A stretch of 60,310 nucleotides of DNA from Dentipellis sp. KUC8613 (lineage: Eukaryota; Basidiomycota; Agaricomycetes; Russulales; Hericiaceae). Shown here piece by piece: positions 22,373 through 33,900 of the stretch. The position numbers and the translations under genes were made by a program. Location of the stretch: assembly GCA_002286715.1 (NCBI GenBank), contig NSJX01000006.1:972057-1032366 (forward strand), read 5' to 3'. The notes under the pieces were generated by a model. It had not been told where the DNA came from and did not search any database. It saw only the letters and a list, made by a program, of their open reading frames with translations. Each line of letters starts with the position of its first letter. Within the stretch, counting starts at the first letter, position 1.

Positions 22373-25286
22373 TTAACTTTTATCTACTATCATAGCGTTC
22401 CCTTGCCTGTTATTGTGGTCAACCTGAGGCTTTGTTCTGTCAAATTCTTCCTGAGAGAAAATACTCACCATATCTTGTGCCATATGCATATAGCCAGAAT
22501 ATCCCTCCTGATACTTTCCAACCTCCTTTCCTTTGCTTGCACCTAATCCTGCACCAGATGCATATATAGCTGTCTGACTGTTATAGCATTTCATTAGCAC
22601 TAGGCCAACTTCAGTGTCAACATAATATAGCTCACATAGGATTTACTCTGCCTTCTCTATCAACACCCAGCCCTGTTCCAGCTTTCCATCCCATCATCTT
22701 CAATAGCTTATTACCTACATTGCTTTGATCTTGACTAGGATGAATAGCATGTGTGACAGGTGAAGGTGAAGAAGGCTTAGCAGGGCATTCAGTATATCTG
22801 GGTATCTTTTGGAAAGTTTCTGTGCCCTCTGGACCAGAACAGGGCACCTCAGGCTGATTATGCATGATCCGGCGCTCTGAAGCACGATCACGATATTGAG
22901 GAGGCTCCAATTGTGCATTGTAAGTGACCTTCAGGGCATCTGTATTTTTAGGTGCCAACACTGACAAATCTGCATTTCTCAAGTTTCCCTGAGAGTTTTC
23001 ACAAGTGTTTAGAAATCTGATGGTAGTATGAAAGACAAGGGGACAGACTTTATGCAGATCAGACTCCTGATTGTGTCGTTTTAACTGATCCAATGACTTG
23101 AATTGTCGAGAGCAGAGGAGGCAAGCCAATCGGCTAACATCTGAGAACTGAGAATTGTAGTCCAGCAATAAGGGGTTGGATGAGCTTGTCTGCACCATAG
23201 ATGATGATGCAGAAACAATGGCCTGATACATTATTATACAAAAGTAAGAATATGGCCTGCATAAACTGAAACATGCGCAAGCAGAAATACCATAGGCTTT
23301 AGTTCTTCTTGCACTTGATTCCATTTTGTGATGTTGTTTACTATCTAAATATTGATGTAGATCATGAGGAACATAGATAATGAGGAATAGCATATGTGTA
23401 GTATGTTGACCACACCTTCTTGCTTCCCATCAAAGGTGCAACTCTACCAGATGCAACTACAGAATTAGTTCATTAGGACAAAATCATCATCAATACATAT
23501 CCAGAACAGACTCTTAGCTTCCCAAATTGAGTGATGTTCTTCTTTGACTAGTTGGTTGCCATCTGATGCTAGATCACTGGCCACTAAGAAGCCAAGATTC
23601 ACAGCTGGCTTTGTTGCTGTCAAACATACCATAAGATGAGGACCTGCACAGTGTAGCATATGCGGAACATACTTGATGGATTGACAAGGGGTTTTCCACC
23701 AGCTGTACACTTGAAATTCAAGGTCAAAGGCTTATCAGAGACAGGCAGTGCAGAGGCTTCAATGAGTTTCGCTGAGCAAGCACTATTATCGATATCAATG
23801 GCTGAAAGACAACGTCAACATTGACCCAGTAGCGGAAGGCATGGCGATACCTCTGTTTCGTTTCTTCTCCTGCTTCTCCCTCCTAGATACTGGTGATTTC
23901 GAAGCAACGTCCTCGACGTGAAATTCAAGGACGGCCACTGTAGATGCTTCATCCCAATACCGCACCCATTTTCCTTCATTTCCACCTAATGCCATAGACG
24001 AAGGCAAACTAGCGTCGTCCCGGAGAACCATATCTGCAAGGGGTTGGAACGAATATGGATGTGCGAATGATGCAGCAACGGGGCGCTCGGATATCCGAAA
24101 TCCATTTGGGTGAATCTGAGGAGACATAGTTGCACCGAGTACTGCCGATGCAGTCTAATTTCCGATACAAAAATAGGAGTAGTAAGACCACTGCAAGACT
24201 TGATAATGAATAGTGCACTGGCCTGAATATCTTTAAATTCTATGAATGCGAACCCCCAACTCGCCATGGTGATCCTATCCTTGATGAGTATGATCCGCTT
24301 CATGCCCTCCGCACCTTCTACGTGCGCCCCTTGGCAGGCCCTGATGGCCTGTGCAATCGCTTGAACACCAGAAAGTGGATCCAGCCCACGAAGTAAAAGA
24401 ACTGCAGCTTGAGTATTACCAATATCACGTGTACCGTCATTGGAATGCGCGGGACGGCCGAATCGGTTCCGGTCTCCAGGATTTGCACTCTGGGAGAAGT
24501 CTATCTTGACACGGCGACCACCGTGAGGGATCCCGAGATCGAGCGCCTGGCGAAAGGCTGCAGCGGCGGTAGCCCCATGCGAGGCCGGAGGGGGAACCTG
24601 TATAAAGGGGAAGGCCGGGTCCACGAAGGAGCGTGCTTGCTCAACTGTCGGAAATTGCGCGAAGCCGAAACCCTTTGATTTACCTACGGTGCAACCAAGC
24701 AATGGAGCAAATAGAAAACACAAGTCAATGGATAAAGCTTAAAACGAATTCAAGTAATGGGCAAGTGCCTGTTGATCTTTCTCGGATTATGGTAACAGTC
24801 TCGACACTGTATCCTTGTTCAGACAAATAAGCCTGGAGCTGTCCATGGAAGCGAAAGCAGATGAGTAGGAGAAGAGAACAACAACAAGTCATGGCTGACA
24901 TCGGCTTCAGTGAAGTCTTGGTCGAGACCGAGGAATATGACATGGGAACTCGGTTCGCTGGGCACAGGATGTTTCTTGAAATTATGAAAGCCAACGCTGC
25001 TGCCGGCGGTGGTGGTAGATCCACGTGAGGGGTGTTCGTCGGAAGGGCAGTCTCGAGAATAAATGGAATCTTGTACTTTATCGTTCCAGTGCTGGGAGTA
25101 TTCGTATCCCTTCAAGATCCATAGTTAAGACGGTAGTAAAGCTGTGATAAATACAAAGCGCACCCCATTATTGAACTTTCGCCTTTTTCCTTCATGGTGA
25201 TCACCCTGACTGGCGCTCGGAAACCAATTGCCTTCAACTTCCCCGGTCTCTTTTCCAGTGTCCCACTCCCGACCATTATAAGCCAT
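22373..25286 (-). CDS. RBM5/RBM10-like RNA-binding protein: two RRMs, C2H2 finger, G-patch
   Basis: A probable splicing regulator. The N-terminus (MAYNGREWDTGKETGEVEG) is followed by RRM1 (HVIFLGLDQDFTEADL, GKSKGFGFAQFPTVEQA), a linker, RRM2 (AVLLLRGLDPLSGVQAIAQA, WGFAFIEFKDIQ), a basic linker (RREKQEKKRNR), a C2H2 finger (LACLLCSRQFKSLDQLKRH), a YRDRASERR segment, and a G-patch (GNKLLKMMGWKAGTGLGVDR, GAGLGASKGKEVGKY). This order matches RBM5/10-type proteins; I do not see their RanBP2 finger or OCRE domain clearly. Many introns of 50-60 nt. The last exon reads through a GTGAGT..CAG stretch of only 18 nt, too short to be an intron. Start at the ATG at 25286; it is divergent from NDUFB4. The Helitron-like end at 22295 lies only 77 bp past the stop. 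Confidence 0.88.
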
Positions 25287-25491
25287 CTTAAGTGTCGAGT
25301 GTCTAGAATAGCTGGGGCGAAACGTGAAGAGTAGCAACCTTGATCTGAGACCTGGGTACGGAGTGGGAGGCCTGAGCTCGATACGTGCAGTCGCACTGGC
25401 ATGTGGCTCGCCGGGAGGCCACTGATCAGACGCGCGAAGTAGAGGCCAAACACACATCAACAAATTCTCTAGCTCGACATTCATCATCGTC

Positions 25492-25939
25492 ATGGCAGGT
25501 CATGGTCAGTTTCAGCATTGTAATCTCCTAGCGTCCTCGCTCACGCTCTTATTTCTAGAATATGTCAAGGTGAGTTATCAAGTGCCCCGGTAATGGTGGA
25601 TGGCACTGATGGCATGCCAGCACGATCCCGCAATCGAAAGATGGAACCGCATGGTGGGTAATGCGCTTCTCTTCATAGACAAGCTCTCAAACAAAATTTC
25701 TTTTTACCAGCGCGAAGGCGTATACAAACATTTTCGCTTCACGTCCAGAGCTACTTGGATCTCTTTCTCTGCGTTATTGTTAATTCCGGGTTCTCTTATT
25801 TGGATTTCCGCGCAGACCGACGTGAGTACTTTCCCTCTCGTTGTCTCGAGTTTTGACATAGCATTGCCCACAGATGAAGTATAATTGGACAGGCAAGCGG
25901 AAAGGCGAATCTCTGTATCGCTCTCCAAGCACCATGTAG
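25492..25939 (+). CDS. NADH:ubiquinone oxidoreductase B15 subunit (NDUFB4-like)
   Basis: A small accessory subunit of mitochondrial complex I with one membrane segment. Exons read MAGH.., HDPAIERWNRM, REGVYKHFRFTSRATWISFS, ALLLIPGSLIWISAQTD and MKYNWTGKRKGESLYRSPS(TM), the stop being at 25937-25939. The order DPAIERW, a FRFT(S/P)R block, one hydrophobic helix and a KY..GKR(K/R)G(E/D)S tail is that of fungal NDUFB4. Four introns with GT..AG ends, each about 45-65 nt. It is convergent with the COQ7 fragment, the two stop codons being only 58 bp apart. Confidence 0.87.
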
Positions 25940-25997
25940 TAGAATCGGGGGCCATTGTGCTTAGCGTAATATGCTGACTACACTGCAAATGAATATA

Positions 25998-26268
25998 TTA
26001 CAGTCGATTGCATACAACGATGGCAAACTGGCATCCAATCCTGACAAAAGAGCTGAGCAATGCATGAGCTGGCGCCCTCTGGGAATTATTCTCGACAGCA
26101 ATGTCAAGATGCTCCAATTCGTCATCCCTGAACTGACAGACAATGTCTTTCAGCAGTTTAATGTTGGGATGATCCTCGAAACCTCGCATCTCTGCTAGTT
26201 GGCTATGCCATAGAATGTAAACAATCACCGACAAGCTATCCGAAAAGCGACTACTCACTCATCATAAA
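25998..26268 (-). pseudogene. COQ7: COQ7 (demethoxyubiquinone hydroxylase) 3' fragment
   Basis: The last exon (26202-25998) encodes QLAEMRGFEDHPNIKLLKDI, then VCQFRDDELEHLDIAVEN and a PAHALLSSFVRIGCQ tail. This matches the COQ7 C-terminus, including the diiron ExxH ligand motif (ELEH). A 56-nt intron (26203-26258) precedes it, and about 10 nt of the previous exon (FYD-D) remain before homology ends near 26268. The rest of COQ7 (the N-terminal diiron half) is not found anywhere in the window; the sequence turns into a LINE. COQ7 is needed for ubiquinone synthesis, so another copy or allele should exist, or this locus is broken by insertion with deletion. Confidence 0.8.
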
Positions 26269-26269
26269 A

Positions 26270-27198
26270 TATAATTGGCGGAGGCCTTCAGAGTGGCAAA
26301 TCGATTATCTAAGCGATTTTCGTGCTCGGCTTCTCGGCCATCTGGCGATGGCAATGGAGTGGCATTGCCACTTTCGACGCCAGAGGCTGCGGGAAGTCAC
26401 CCACTCTCGGGGAATTTCTCTAGTCTGGTAGAACTCGGAAAGGACTGGAAACACATACCGTCCTATGAAGACCGCGCGCGATGCGGAGTCTGCAACGCCG
26501 ACGATGAATCCCTCGAACATATTCTGGTCCTTTGCCCAGCGGAAACGAAAGAGCTAGTCTGGAAACTCGCAAGAGACCTCTGGCCCTACGACGACACCCT
26601 CTGGCCGGACACCTCATTCGGCACGCTACTCGCCTGCGGCAGTCTAGAGGTGGGAGGTCCTACACACGGGCCGGAACCAGAAACCTTACCTGACTCCCTA
26701 CGCCCAAGCGCCTCCACCCTGCTCCGCATCCTCATATCAGAGTCAATGCACCTGATCTGGGTCCTACGGTGCGAACGCGAAATTGGGGAACGACAGCACT
26801 CGGTACAGGAAATCATAGCGCGGTGGTCGCGAAACATCAACGACCGACTGCTCACGGATCGAATCATTGCGACGAAGATCAAGCGCCACGATGCCGACAT
26901 GCTATATCTCCGCGACACCTGGGAAAAGGTACTGATAGACCCCCCGGACGACTGGCACACAAACCTAGAGGTTTTAGTGGGTATAAAACCCCCCAGCCCC
27001 CTACTATAACGGGGCACACTGGAGGACAACGGAGCCCCACACTGCCCGACATCAGTCGGGCGTGCATAAGAGCATTTTCCCTCGGACCGCCCTACCCCGG
27101 TAGACGCGCTATAAGCTATTATGTAGAACTCGAGTCACTTAGATACCTATAGTGATATAGTAGCTACATAATAAAATGCTTGTCCAAAAAAAAAAAAA
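26270..27198 (+). mobile_element. 5'-truncated LINE ending in poly(A)
   Basis: A frame at about 26410-27009 encodes the end of a non-LTR retrotransposon polyprotein: a Cys-rich stretch (RCGVCNADDESLEHILVLCP, a CxxC...HxxxxC motif) and a helical RWSRNINDRL tail. It is followed by a 3' UTR and an A13 run (27186-27198). The 5' end is missing, as usual for LINEs. It abuts COQ7 on the left and a TIR element on the right. A short piece related to 26370-26405 recurs at 48961-49014. Confidence 0.75.
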
Positions 27199-28700
27199 GA
27201 ACTCGGAGTGGCGCAAGGGGGACGCGCCAGTTGTTCCAAATCGGGAAGGAGCGTGATCATCTCGTGACTCGCTGGACCCTGAGCACCGCGTAGGCTTCAA
27301 GCCTTCACTAGCTTCACTCCCGCCGTGTTGTTCTTCCATCTCACTCTGTTGCTCGCACCTCCACGCTTGACGTCGAAGAACTCCATCGTGTAGTTTTCTA
27401 ACCGCTTAAATGCTTTCCTGGCTTTCATATCTCGGGAGAAGAAACCTTGAAGGCAGTTGAAAGGCTGCAGCTACGATGAGTGGATTTCTCTTTGAGGCCG
27501 TAGGATTTCTTCGTGCAAGGGGGCATGAGAGTGTCCCAAATCGCGCAGGAATAGCTCTAGAACGCGCTCCTTACTCAGCTAGGTTTGTGCTCACCAGTGC
27601 AGTATTCAATCCTAATCCCACATTGCAGTTTCAGGGTTCTCGACGTTCATCTCGCTCCGTGTCCTGCACACCACGCCGTCCGAATCTAACATGATTGCTC
27701 CAAGTCCAGTGAGTGCAGAGATCGACCCATATCCTCTGTTTGAAGTCTCTTTGTCCGCCCTGCGGCTGTGCCAGTCTAATCACAGTTCCAATGCGCAAAC
27801 GGCGATGCGTTCTCGCTGACCGCTTGTGCCTGCACAACCGACGTCGTGTGCGCCCTTCCTCTCGTGCGCGCCCTCCATCTCGTGCCGCTACCCTCATGCT
27901 TTCTCACCGGCATGCTTCCTCGCCCGCGCACCGGGCCTTCCTGCGCCGGCACTCACGTGTGCGTTGCCGCCTGTACACTGGCATTGTCTCGCCCGTGCGG
28001 GCCCACGTCTCTCCCTCTCGCACCACTACCCTCACGCCCCATCACCTATGTACTGGGCACCCTTCAGTTGACACATACGTTCGTGCTGTTGCCTACTCGT
28101 ACTCCGGCCCGTCCCCGCAACATCGCTGTTGGCACACACTCTCTCATGCACTTTTCTCTCGCACCACCGCCCTCAGGCCCTTGCTCGCGCACCGGACCCG
28201 TCCTTGCATTCCCGCTCCCGCCACCTTACGTTGGCACTATCGTACTCCTGTACGCATTGCACTACTTTCCTCTCTTTTATGCCGGGCGGAGGGGTAAGGA
28301 TGCCTCTGCTTATAGCACCCTGTCGCCGTGGTGGTGCGCCCCCGTATGGTGGATTCCTGGTGATTCTTCTCCGCATTTGGTTTGGGGCGCAGGATGTTCG
28401 AGCTCAAGAAAAAGGTCATTGCGGTAAGTTCGCGCCAATGGTAGGTTTGAATAGATGAAGTCAAGGCAGAGGCAGGCGCGAGGCTGACGTGACGGGAAAG
28501 CTAGATATGAGAAAAGCCCGGGTTGCTATGTATTTTGAAATATATGCCATTGCTTTGTGTTACAGCATCAAAAGTGGATAGTAAAGGTAGATGTATGAAC
28601 GTGTTCTCGAAGGTGTAGACGAGAGATGCGACGAGTCTAACGTCGGTCACGGGATGATCACGTGTAGCTGGCGCGGCCCCCTTGCGCCACTCCGAGTTCT
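27198..28700. mobile_element. Putative TIR DNA element of about 1.5 kb
   Basis: The left end (27198-27229, AGAACTCGGAGTGGCGCAAG...) is the inverse of the right end (28668-28700) over about 32 bp with one mismatch, and a GTGATCATC(T/C)CGTGAC subterminal block is shared. The interior has a C-rich stretch (27830-28260) and a fragment resembling a small exon ending in a GTAAGT donor (about 28391-28422). No transposase is recognised. The target duplication is masked by the adjacent poly(A). Confidence 0.65.
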
Positions 28701-28821
28701 CCCAGTCTCTAGTAACGCAGTACTCGACTTGTCCGTCACTGCTTACTAGAGACTCGGTCACCAGTCTAGAATTTCTCACCGAGCTCTAGGACTCCGATTC
28801 AGGCCTCAGAGACAGCGAGCC

Positions 28822-29568
28822 ATGCTGAAAGCCCACATCACTTCGTCCTCTGGCTTTCACACCACCTTCATTCAGAACGTCTTCCTGCCCAGTCCATTAC
28901 CCTCTTGCACCTGGCATATCTTTCTTCGTCTTCCTTCTCAATTATTTATCGACCCATACGAACTCCGGCATTATCACTACTTCTACTCATTCAACACATC
29001 CGGTTATTCGAACCTTGAATCCCCCGCCTTTGCCTCAACCGTCAATGATTCGGCATTGATGTTGCACGTGCTATTGGATGGCCGATTGAACAACGATATC
29101 CACATGCAAGTCCCGCTACATGTGCGATATGGACAACCTAGCTATCGATCATACAAAGAACCGGGTACCATATCGGTTTCCATCCCGACGCCTACAGTTT
29201 TCCGGGCTTGTACTCAGTTCGATAACAGTGAGTTTTTATGCTTTTCCTTCTGTCAAAAAGACTGTCCTCATTATTTCAATTTCGTAGGGCAGGGCTCAGT
29301 TCCAGATACAATCGATGACGTGTTGCACTTCTTTCCGGCTCTGCTCAACCACCAGTCATTACGGCTATATGCGCATGATACTGGTACTCAACGCCAACAC
29401 ATGCATGACATCGTCATACCAGTGGGTAATTTAATGGTTGCCATCACCGCAGAAGCATGTACTTTGGGCCTTTTGTTCATCATTTTCATCTATTTCGTCT
29501 ATGTTGCTTTCAATATGCTGGATACCGTACAGTCGTGCTCAAAAAGCACGAGGGACAAGACGGAATGA
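28822..29568 (+). CDS. PIG-X / Pbn1 family, GPI mannosyltransferase I stabilising subunit
   Basis: The product should sit in the ER membrane and stabilise the first GPI mannosyltransferase (PIG-M/Gpi14). The protein reads TSSSGFHTTFIQNVFLPS near the N-terminus, then a HIFLRLPSQLFIDPYELRHY block, VPLHVRYGQPSYRSY, a FRACTQFDN end of exon 1, and one long hydrophobic C-terminal segment (LMVAITAEACTLGLLFIIF and onward, about residues 200-230) before a short charged tail. One intron (about 29229-29287). The PEL(F)(I/V)DPYEL and VPLH.RY motifs are typical of PIG-X. It is convergent with the Rho gene, 62 bp between stops. Confidence 0.82.
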   Translation: MLKAHITSSSGFHTTFIQNVFLPSPLPSCTWHIFLRLPSQLFIDPYELRHYHYFYSFNTSGYSNLESPAFASTVNDSALMLHVLLDGRLNNDIHMQVPLHVRYGQPSYRSYKEPGTISVSIPTPTVFRACTQFDNSEFLCFSFCQKDCPHYFNFVGQGSVPDTIDDVLHFFPALLNHQSLRLYAHDTGTQRQHMHDIVIPVGNLMVAITAEACTLGLLFIIFIYFVYVAFNMLDTVQSCSKSTRDKTE

Positions 29569-29629
29569 ATTGAGACATGCATATATACTGTTTTTTCCCA
29601 CTCTCACTCCAGCAAAAGGCCAACTTATA

Positions 29630-30431
29630 TCATGTAATGATACAACGGCGTTGTTTGACCATCTTCCCCCATTTACCTCTCAAGCTCTCTTTCAACGCGA
29701 GCGAGAAGACATCCTGCACGCCGCTTCCCGTTTTAGCAGAGCATTCGATATACTTCGCACCTATATCCCTTGCCACTTCCTGCCCTTGCTCCGGCGTCAC
29801 TGGAGTCAATCCCTGCGCGCCGAGCATACGCCGTGTTTGTTCATCTCGTCGAAGATCGGACTTCGTTGCTACCAAAATCAGAGGCGTCCCTTCGCAGAAG
29901 TGAGCCACCTCTGGATACCACTCATTTACATGCATTAGACCAGATGACGGGACGACGAGTAATGAAGAGAGTGAAGTACCTTGTCCTGGACGTTCGCAAG
30001 GCTCACGGGAAAGTCGATGGAGAATACGATGAGTATCACGTCACTTTCCGGATAACTGAGAGGCCGTAGACGGTCATATTCTTCTTGACCTGCGGTATCC
30101 CAAAGTGCAAGTTCAATGACCTTTCCTTCGAACGGTACTTGAGTTACGTAGTTCTCGAACACGGTAGGAATATAGGCCTGCGACCAATGACTCAATGACG
30201 GATGAAAGGGCAGTAGCACGGGAGACGGACCTCTGGAAAACGGTTCTCGGCGTAGACGATGAGCAAACATGTCTTTCCACAACCACCTTCCAGCAGAAGA
30301 GGTTGATTCAGCCTCGACTGACTAGCGCAACGCAGAGAGGGCTCACCGTCGCCGACCACGACCAGTTTCTTCTTGAGATCTGGTCTACGATATAGCTTTC
30401 CTGCATGTCCGGGATCATAAGTGCCGTCCAT
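29630..30431 (-). CDS. Rho-family small GTPase, Rho4-type
   Basis: A membrane-anchored GTPase switch for polarity, septation or wall synthesis. Motifs: P-loop [11 protein letters not shown], switch [15 protein letters not shown]3 [21 protein letters not shown]4 TKSD, G5 ECSAKT, and a C-terminal CIIT (CAAX) after a basic KQRR stretch, for prenylation. The [20 protein letters not shown] wording and the N-terminal extension (about 28 residues) suit Rho4 better than Rho1 or Cdc42. Introns are inferred inside the P-loop (after GDG), after the FPE segment, and before WYPEV. Start taken at the ATG at 30431; the frame extends further up but without ATG. It is divergent from the formin gene. Confidence 0.88.
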
Positions 30432-30996
30432 AGGGTGAATGTCAGACAAAGAGGGAGAGAAAATAGGTAGATTGTAGAGTGTCGCCGGATGGGAGAGACG
30501 TCTTTCTGTAGCCGTTTTCAGAGAAGAGACGATGGACAGGATATTGAGGGAAAGGAGGCTGTATACTCGGAGAACATGTTCAACGACGCGTTCTGTGGCG
30601 TATCACTAGCATTAACAAATTGCCAATGTGCCAGAGGCCGATCGACAAGAACTTCAAAGCCACATTGTCTACAGCAATACTCTATATTTCTGGTCGCTCG
30701 GTTGTACGGTGTTGGTATCAGAGACATGGTTTGCTCGGATTTGTGCCTCACGGCGATATATAAGTACGACATTGTATGTAGACTTAGAATTCAACACACT
30801 AGCTATTTGTTTATTATTTAAATAAGCCGCGTCGGGCCTTCAGCTGCATCTGAGGTCGGTCTTGAGCAACGTGACTTGCAGGACAACCGTTACGTTCCCC
30901 CCCTCTTTACCTGCTTCCTCTTTGCGCTGTGTATCCTTACCTTTGTATTCTTCTCTACATCATCCAGGAGGCCCCCTTTCCTCCACGCCCGATGCT
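30432..30996. promoter_or_regulatory. Divergent intergenic region between Rho4-type GTPase and formin
   Basis: 565 bp between the two start codons, no gene inside. It contains an AT-rich stretch (about 30790-30830) and pyrimidine-rich sequence (CCCCCCTCTTTACC near 30897) just upstream of the formin start, common in basidiomycete promoters. Confidence 0.55.
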
Positions 30997-33900
30997 ATGG
31001 ACAGCATATTTGGCCGAAAGAAGTCACGCCCTCGCCAGTCCTCCATTTCGATCCAGGAGTTACGTTCTGTCCCGTATGACAGAGTCTCTCCAGGTTCCCC
31101 TGTACCTGCCGGTGCATCTAATCAGGTCTTTCGCCCCAGCCTCTCCAGCATCTCTGCACCAATCACGAACCCTACGCTGTCGGCCAATGGCACAGATCTC
31201 AACGTCAACTCTATGCAGCGAGTACGCGCAGAGCGAGAGCGAGCTTACGCCTCTAGTGCTTCCAACATACGACCTGGCTCGCCTCACGCCTCAGTCTTAA
31301 CAGATGATTCTTCGACACTCGTTAGCGACTCAGTAGAGTCGCCCACCAAACTGTTCAAGTCTGCATCGCGTCGTTTACAGCAGAGCGAGAATTCAAGTGA
31401 TAGACGCAGTCCTTCTGCAGCTGATTTCAGCCAGTACCCTTCGCCAACATCACCCTATCCATCTCTCCCTTCGAGTGCAGCGGCGCGGCCCGTCTCTACT
31501 GCTACCACACGGTCAGACAATCGTGCCTCTCGGTATACATCTGCCGTTTCAGCAGCTGAGGGTTTATTGCAATCTGCGCATTCACATCATTTTCCTCACT
31601 TGCATCGGCACTCGACAGACGACTTCTACTTTCCTAGACCTAATAGCGATGCAGAGATTGAGGCACTCTTCGAGAACATCAAGAGAGACAGGGATTTAGG
31701 GGACCTGCCCAATCTATCTATCGATCAAAAATGGAATATGGTGGAAAGTGACGAGCGAATACGGTGGCGCGAGGAAAGAAATAGAGAAGAACAGGCTAAA
31801 AGGCAACTGGAAATGGGCAAACCCGCGTCGGTCGTTGAAGGGACTCCGGAGTGGTATTTAAAAAAGTTTCTCGACAAAACCATTACGGCCAAACAGGCTT
31901 CTAGCCTCCTGGTATCCCTGAGAAGCAAGGATATCGGGTAAGTCAAAAATCGCATGCATGCCATCTCGATTCTGACGATAGCGCCTATCTGGTACTTGAC
32001 GGCCTTCCGCAACAGCTGGTTCCGTCAATTTGTTGCAATACAGGGGACGTCTGTCTTGGCAGCAACCCTAGCTCATCTTAGTCGTAAGAGTTCAGAGAGG
32101 TTAGTTAATCTTGATTTTTGGTCAAACACTAGTTTTGAGAGTATTCATAGGCGCGAATCGGACAATCAATTGGAGTACGAGATCGTGCGCTGCTTGAAGC
32201 AGATATTTAACTATAAAGTATGCGAGATTGTCTTCTACAGACATTGTCTGAGTCTGACCTCCGTTATCATAGGATGCGACCAAGGAGGCTCTTACTCACA
32301 ACGGAATAGTGACGCAGTTGGCATCATCGCTGAACTCTCCTCGAATCTCAACCAAGAAATTGCTCGTAGAACTTCTTATAAGCCTGACGTACTGGAATGA
32401 GGGTGAAGCTCTGCCTTTGGTGTTCTCAGCGCTGGAAGCCTTAAGTCTCGCTAACGGGGAATCTGACTCTCCTTATGCTTTTTGGTTCAAGAGTGTCGAA
32501 ACATCGTTGTCGGGTAGAGGAAAAATGGGCAGTCTCGTTGGTGCTAGTGATGAAGTTAGAAAGAATGCTGGTACAGAGGGAGCACTAAATGAATATGCTG
32601 TCAGTCCTTTCTTTAGCATTATCTATCATGATTCTGATTTGTCACATAGCTGTACAATCTAATCCTCGTCAATGGCGTAGTTGCCTGTCTAGACGATTTG
32701 GATCTGCGACTTCACCATAGATCTCAGATGGAGGCAGCCGGGTTACATCGCATCCTCGAGCATTGTCGCGAATTCGGCTTTCCCCAGCTCGATAAACAGC
32801 TTGATCTACTTCAGGATAGGCTTGACGCTGACGAGCAAGATCTACGGGAGCGTCTTGACCAGGAAGTTCTTCGGGACATGAACAACATCGAAGATGTCTA
32901 TAAAGCTCTGAAAGCCAGAACAAACGATACGAAAGCTCACGACTACTTTTTGTCGATGATGCAGCATCTCTTACTCATACGAGAGGAAGGCCCCGGCTTA
33001 GTGCATTACTATCAACTTCTGGACTCGCTGGTTACCGATGTAGTCATGGACAAGAAGCTTTCCGGTGGGGAGAATCGTCTTGGACAGTCCGTTGAAAGGA
33101 TCATCGCCCAATTCAACGATGCGGATCAATACCATACTGTCGAAGCTCAAGCAGCTCAAGCTCGTGCCGACGCACGCAGACTACAGCTGGAAAAAGAAGC
33201 TCTAGAGGAAGAACTAGCTAAAGGAGGAGATGGTCTAGTAGGCGAACTAAAGGCATCCCTTTCACACATGGAGGAAAAATTGCTCATATCCAGGGAGAAT
33301 ACCACACGGCTTCAAGGACAGCTCGAACAACAGAAGGCTGGTTATGAGGAGCAGATTGCCCAATTGGAAGCCCAAATTAGGGAGCTGTTCCGCATGTTAA
33401 GGGAGGTAGGGAAGGGTGTGGATCAGATTCTTGACACCGGTGGCATAGATCGGCAGACTCTGATGGATACCCTGGAAAAGCACCTGCAACGAACGAAGAC
33501 AATTGACATCCTGGAAGGGCGTGAAGACGACCACGAGGGGCGACCCTCAAGGACTAAGGGCAGCCAAGGGTTTGATGAAAGCGAATCAGACGACACGAAT
33601 ACGACACCTGTTAGACCAAGTTTGAGAATGAGACCTCTCTCGAAGAAAGCCGCTCGTCTATCCAGATCTACACATACGACCGGGATTCAGGGTGGCAGAG
33701 TTTCTCAATTTATGGATGCGGATGAAGCAGATGTTAAAGAACAAATCCAACAGCAACTCGCTGCTGGCGTTCAGATTGTAGGTTTTGTCCGTCTCGGGTG
33801 AAATGTATTGACTCACATCCACACTCTCAGTATGCTCCTCGAAATGACACCACGTCGAGCCCAAGGAGTATGAATCGTTCACCACGTCGACATGTCGCTC

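Noticed and set aside
22442..22475. Intron between a GTGAGT and a TTCTCTCAG at the end of the RBM gene
   Set aside because: Only 18 nt would be removed, well below the shortest introns seen here; reading through keeps the frame open to the stop at 22373.
30431..30449. Upstream start of the Rho gene at 30449
   Set aside because: That codon is TTG, not ATG; the first ATG in frame is at 30431.
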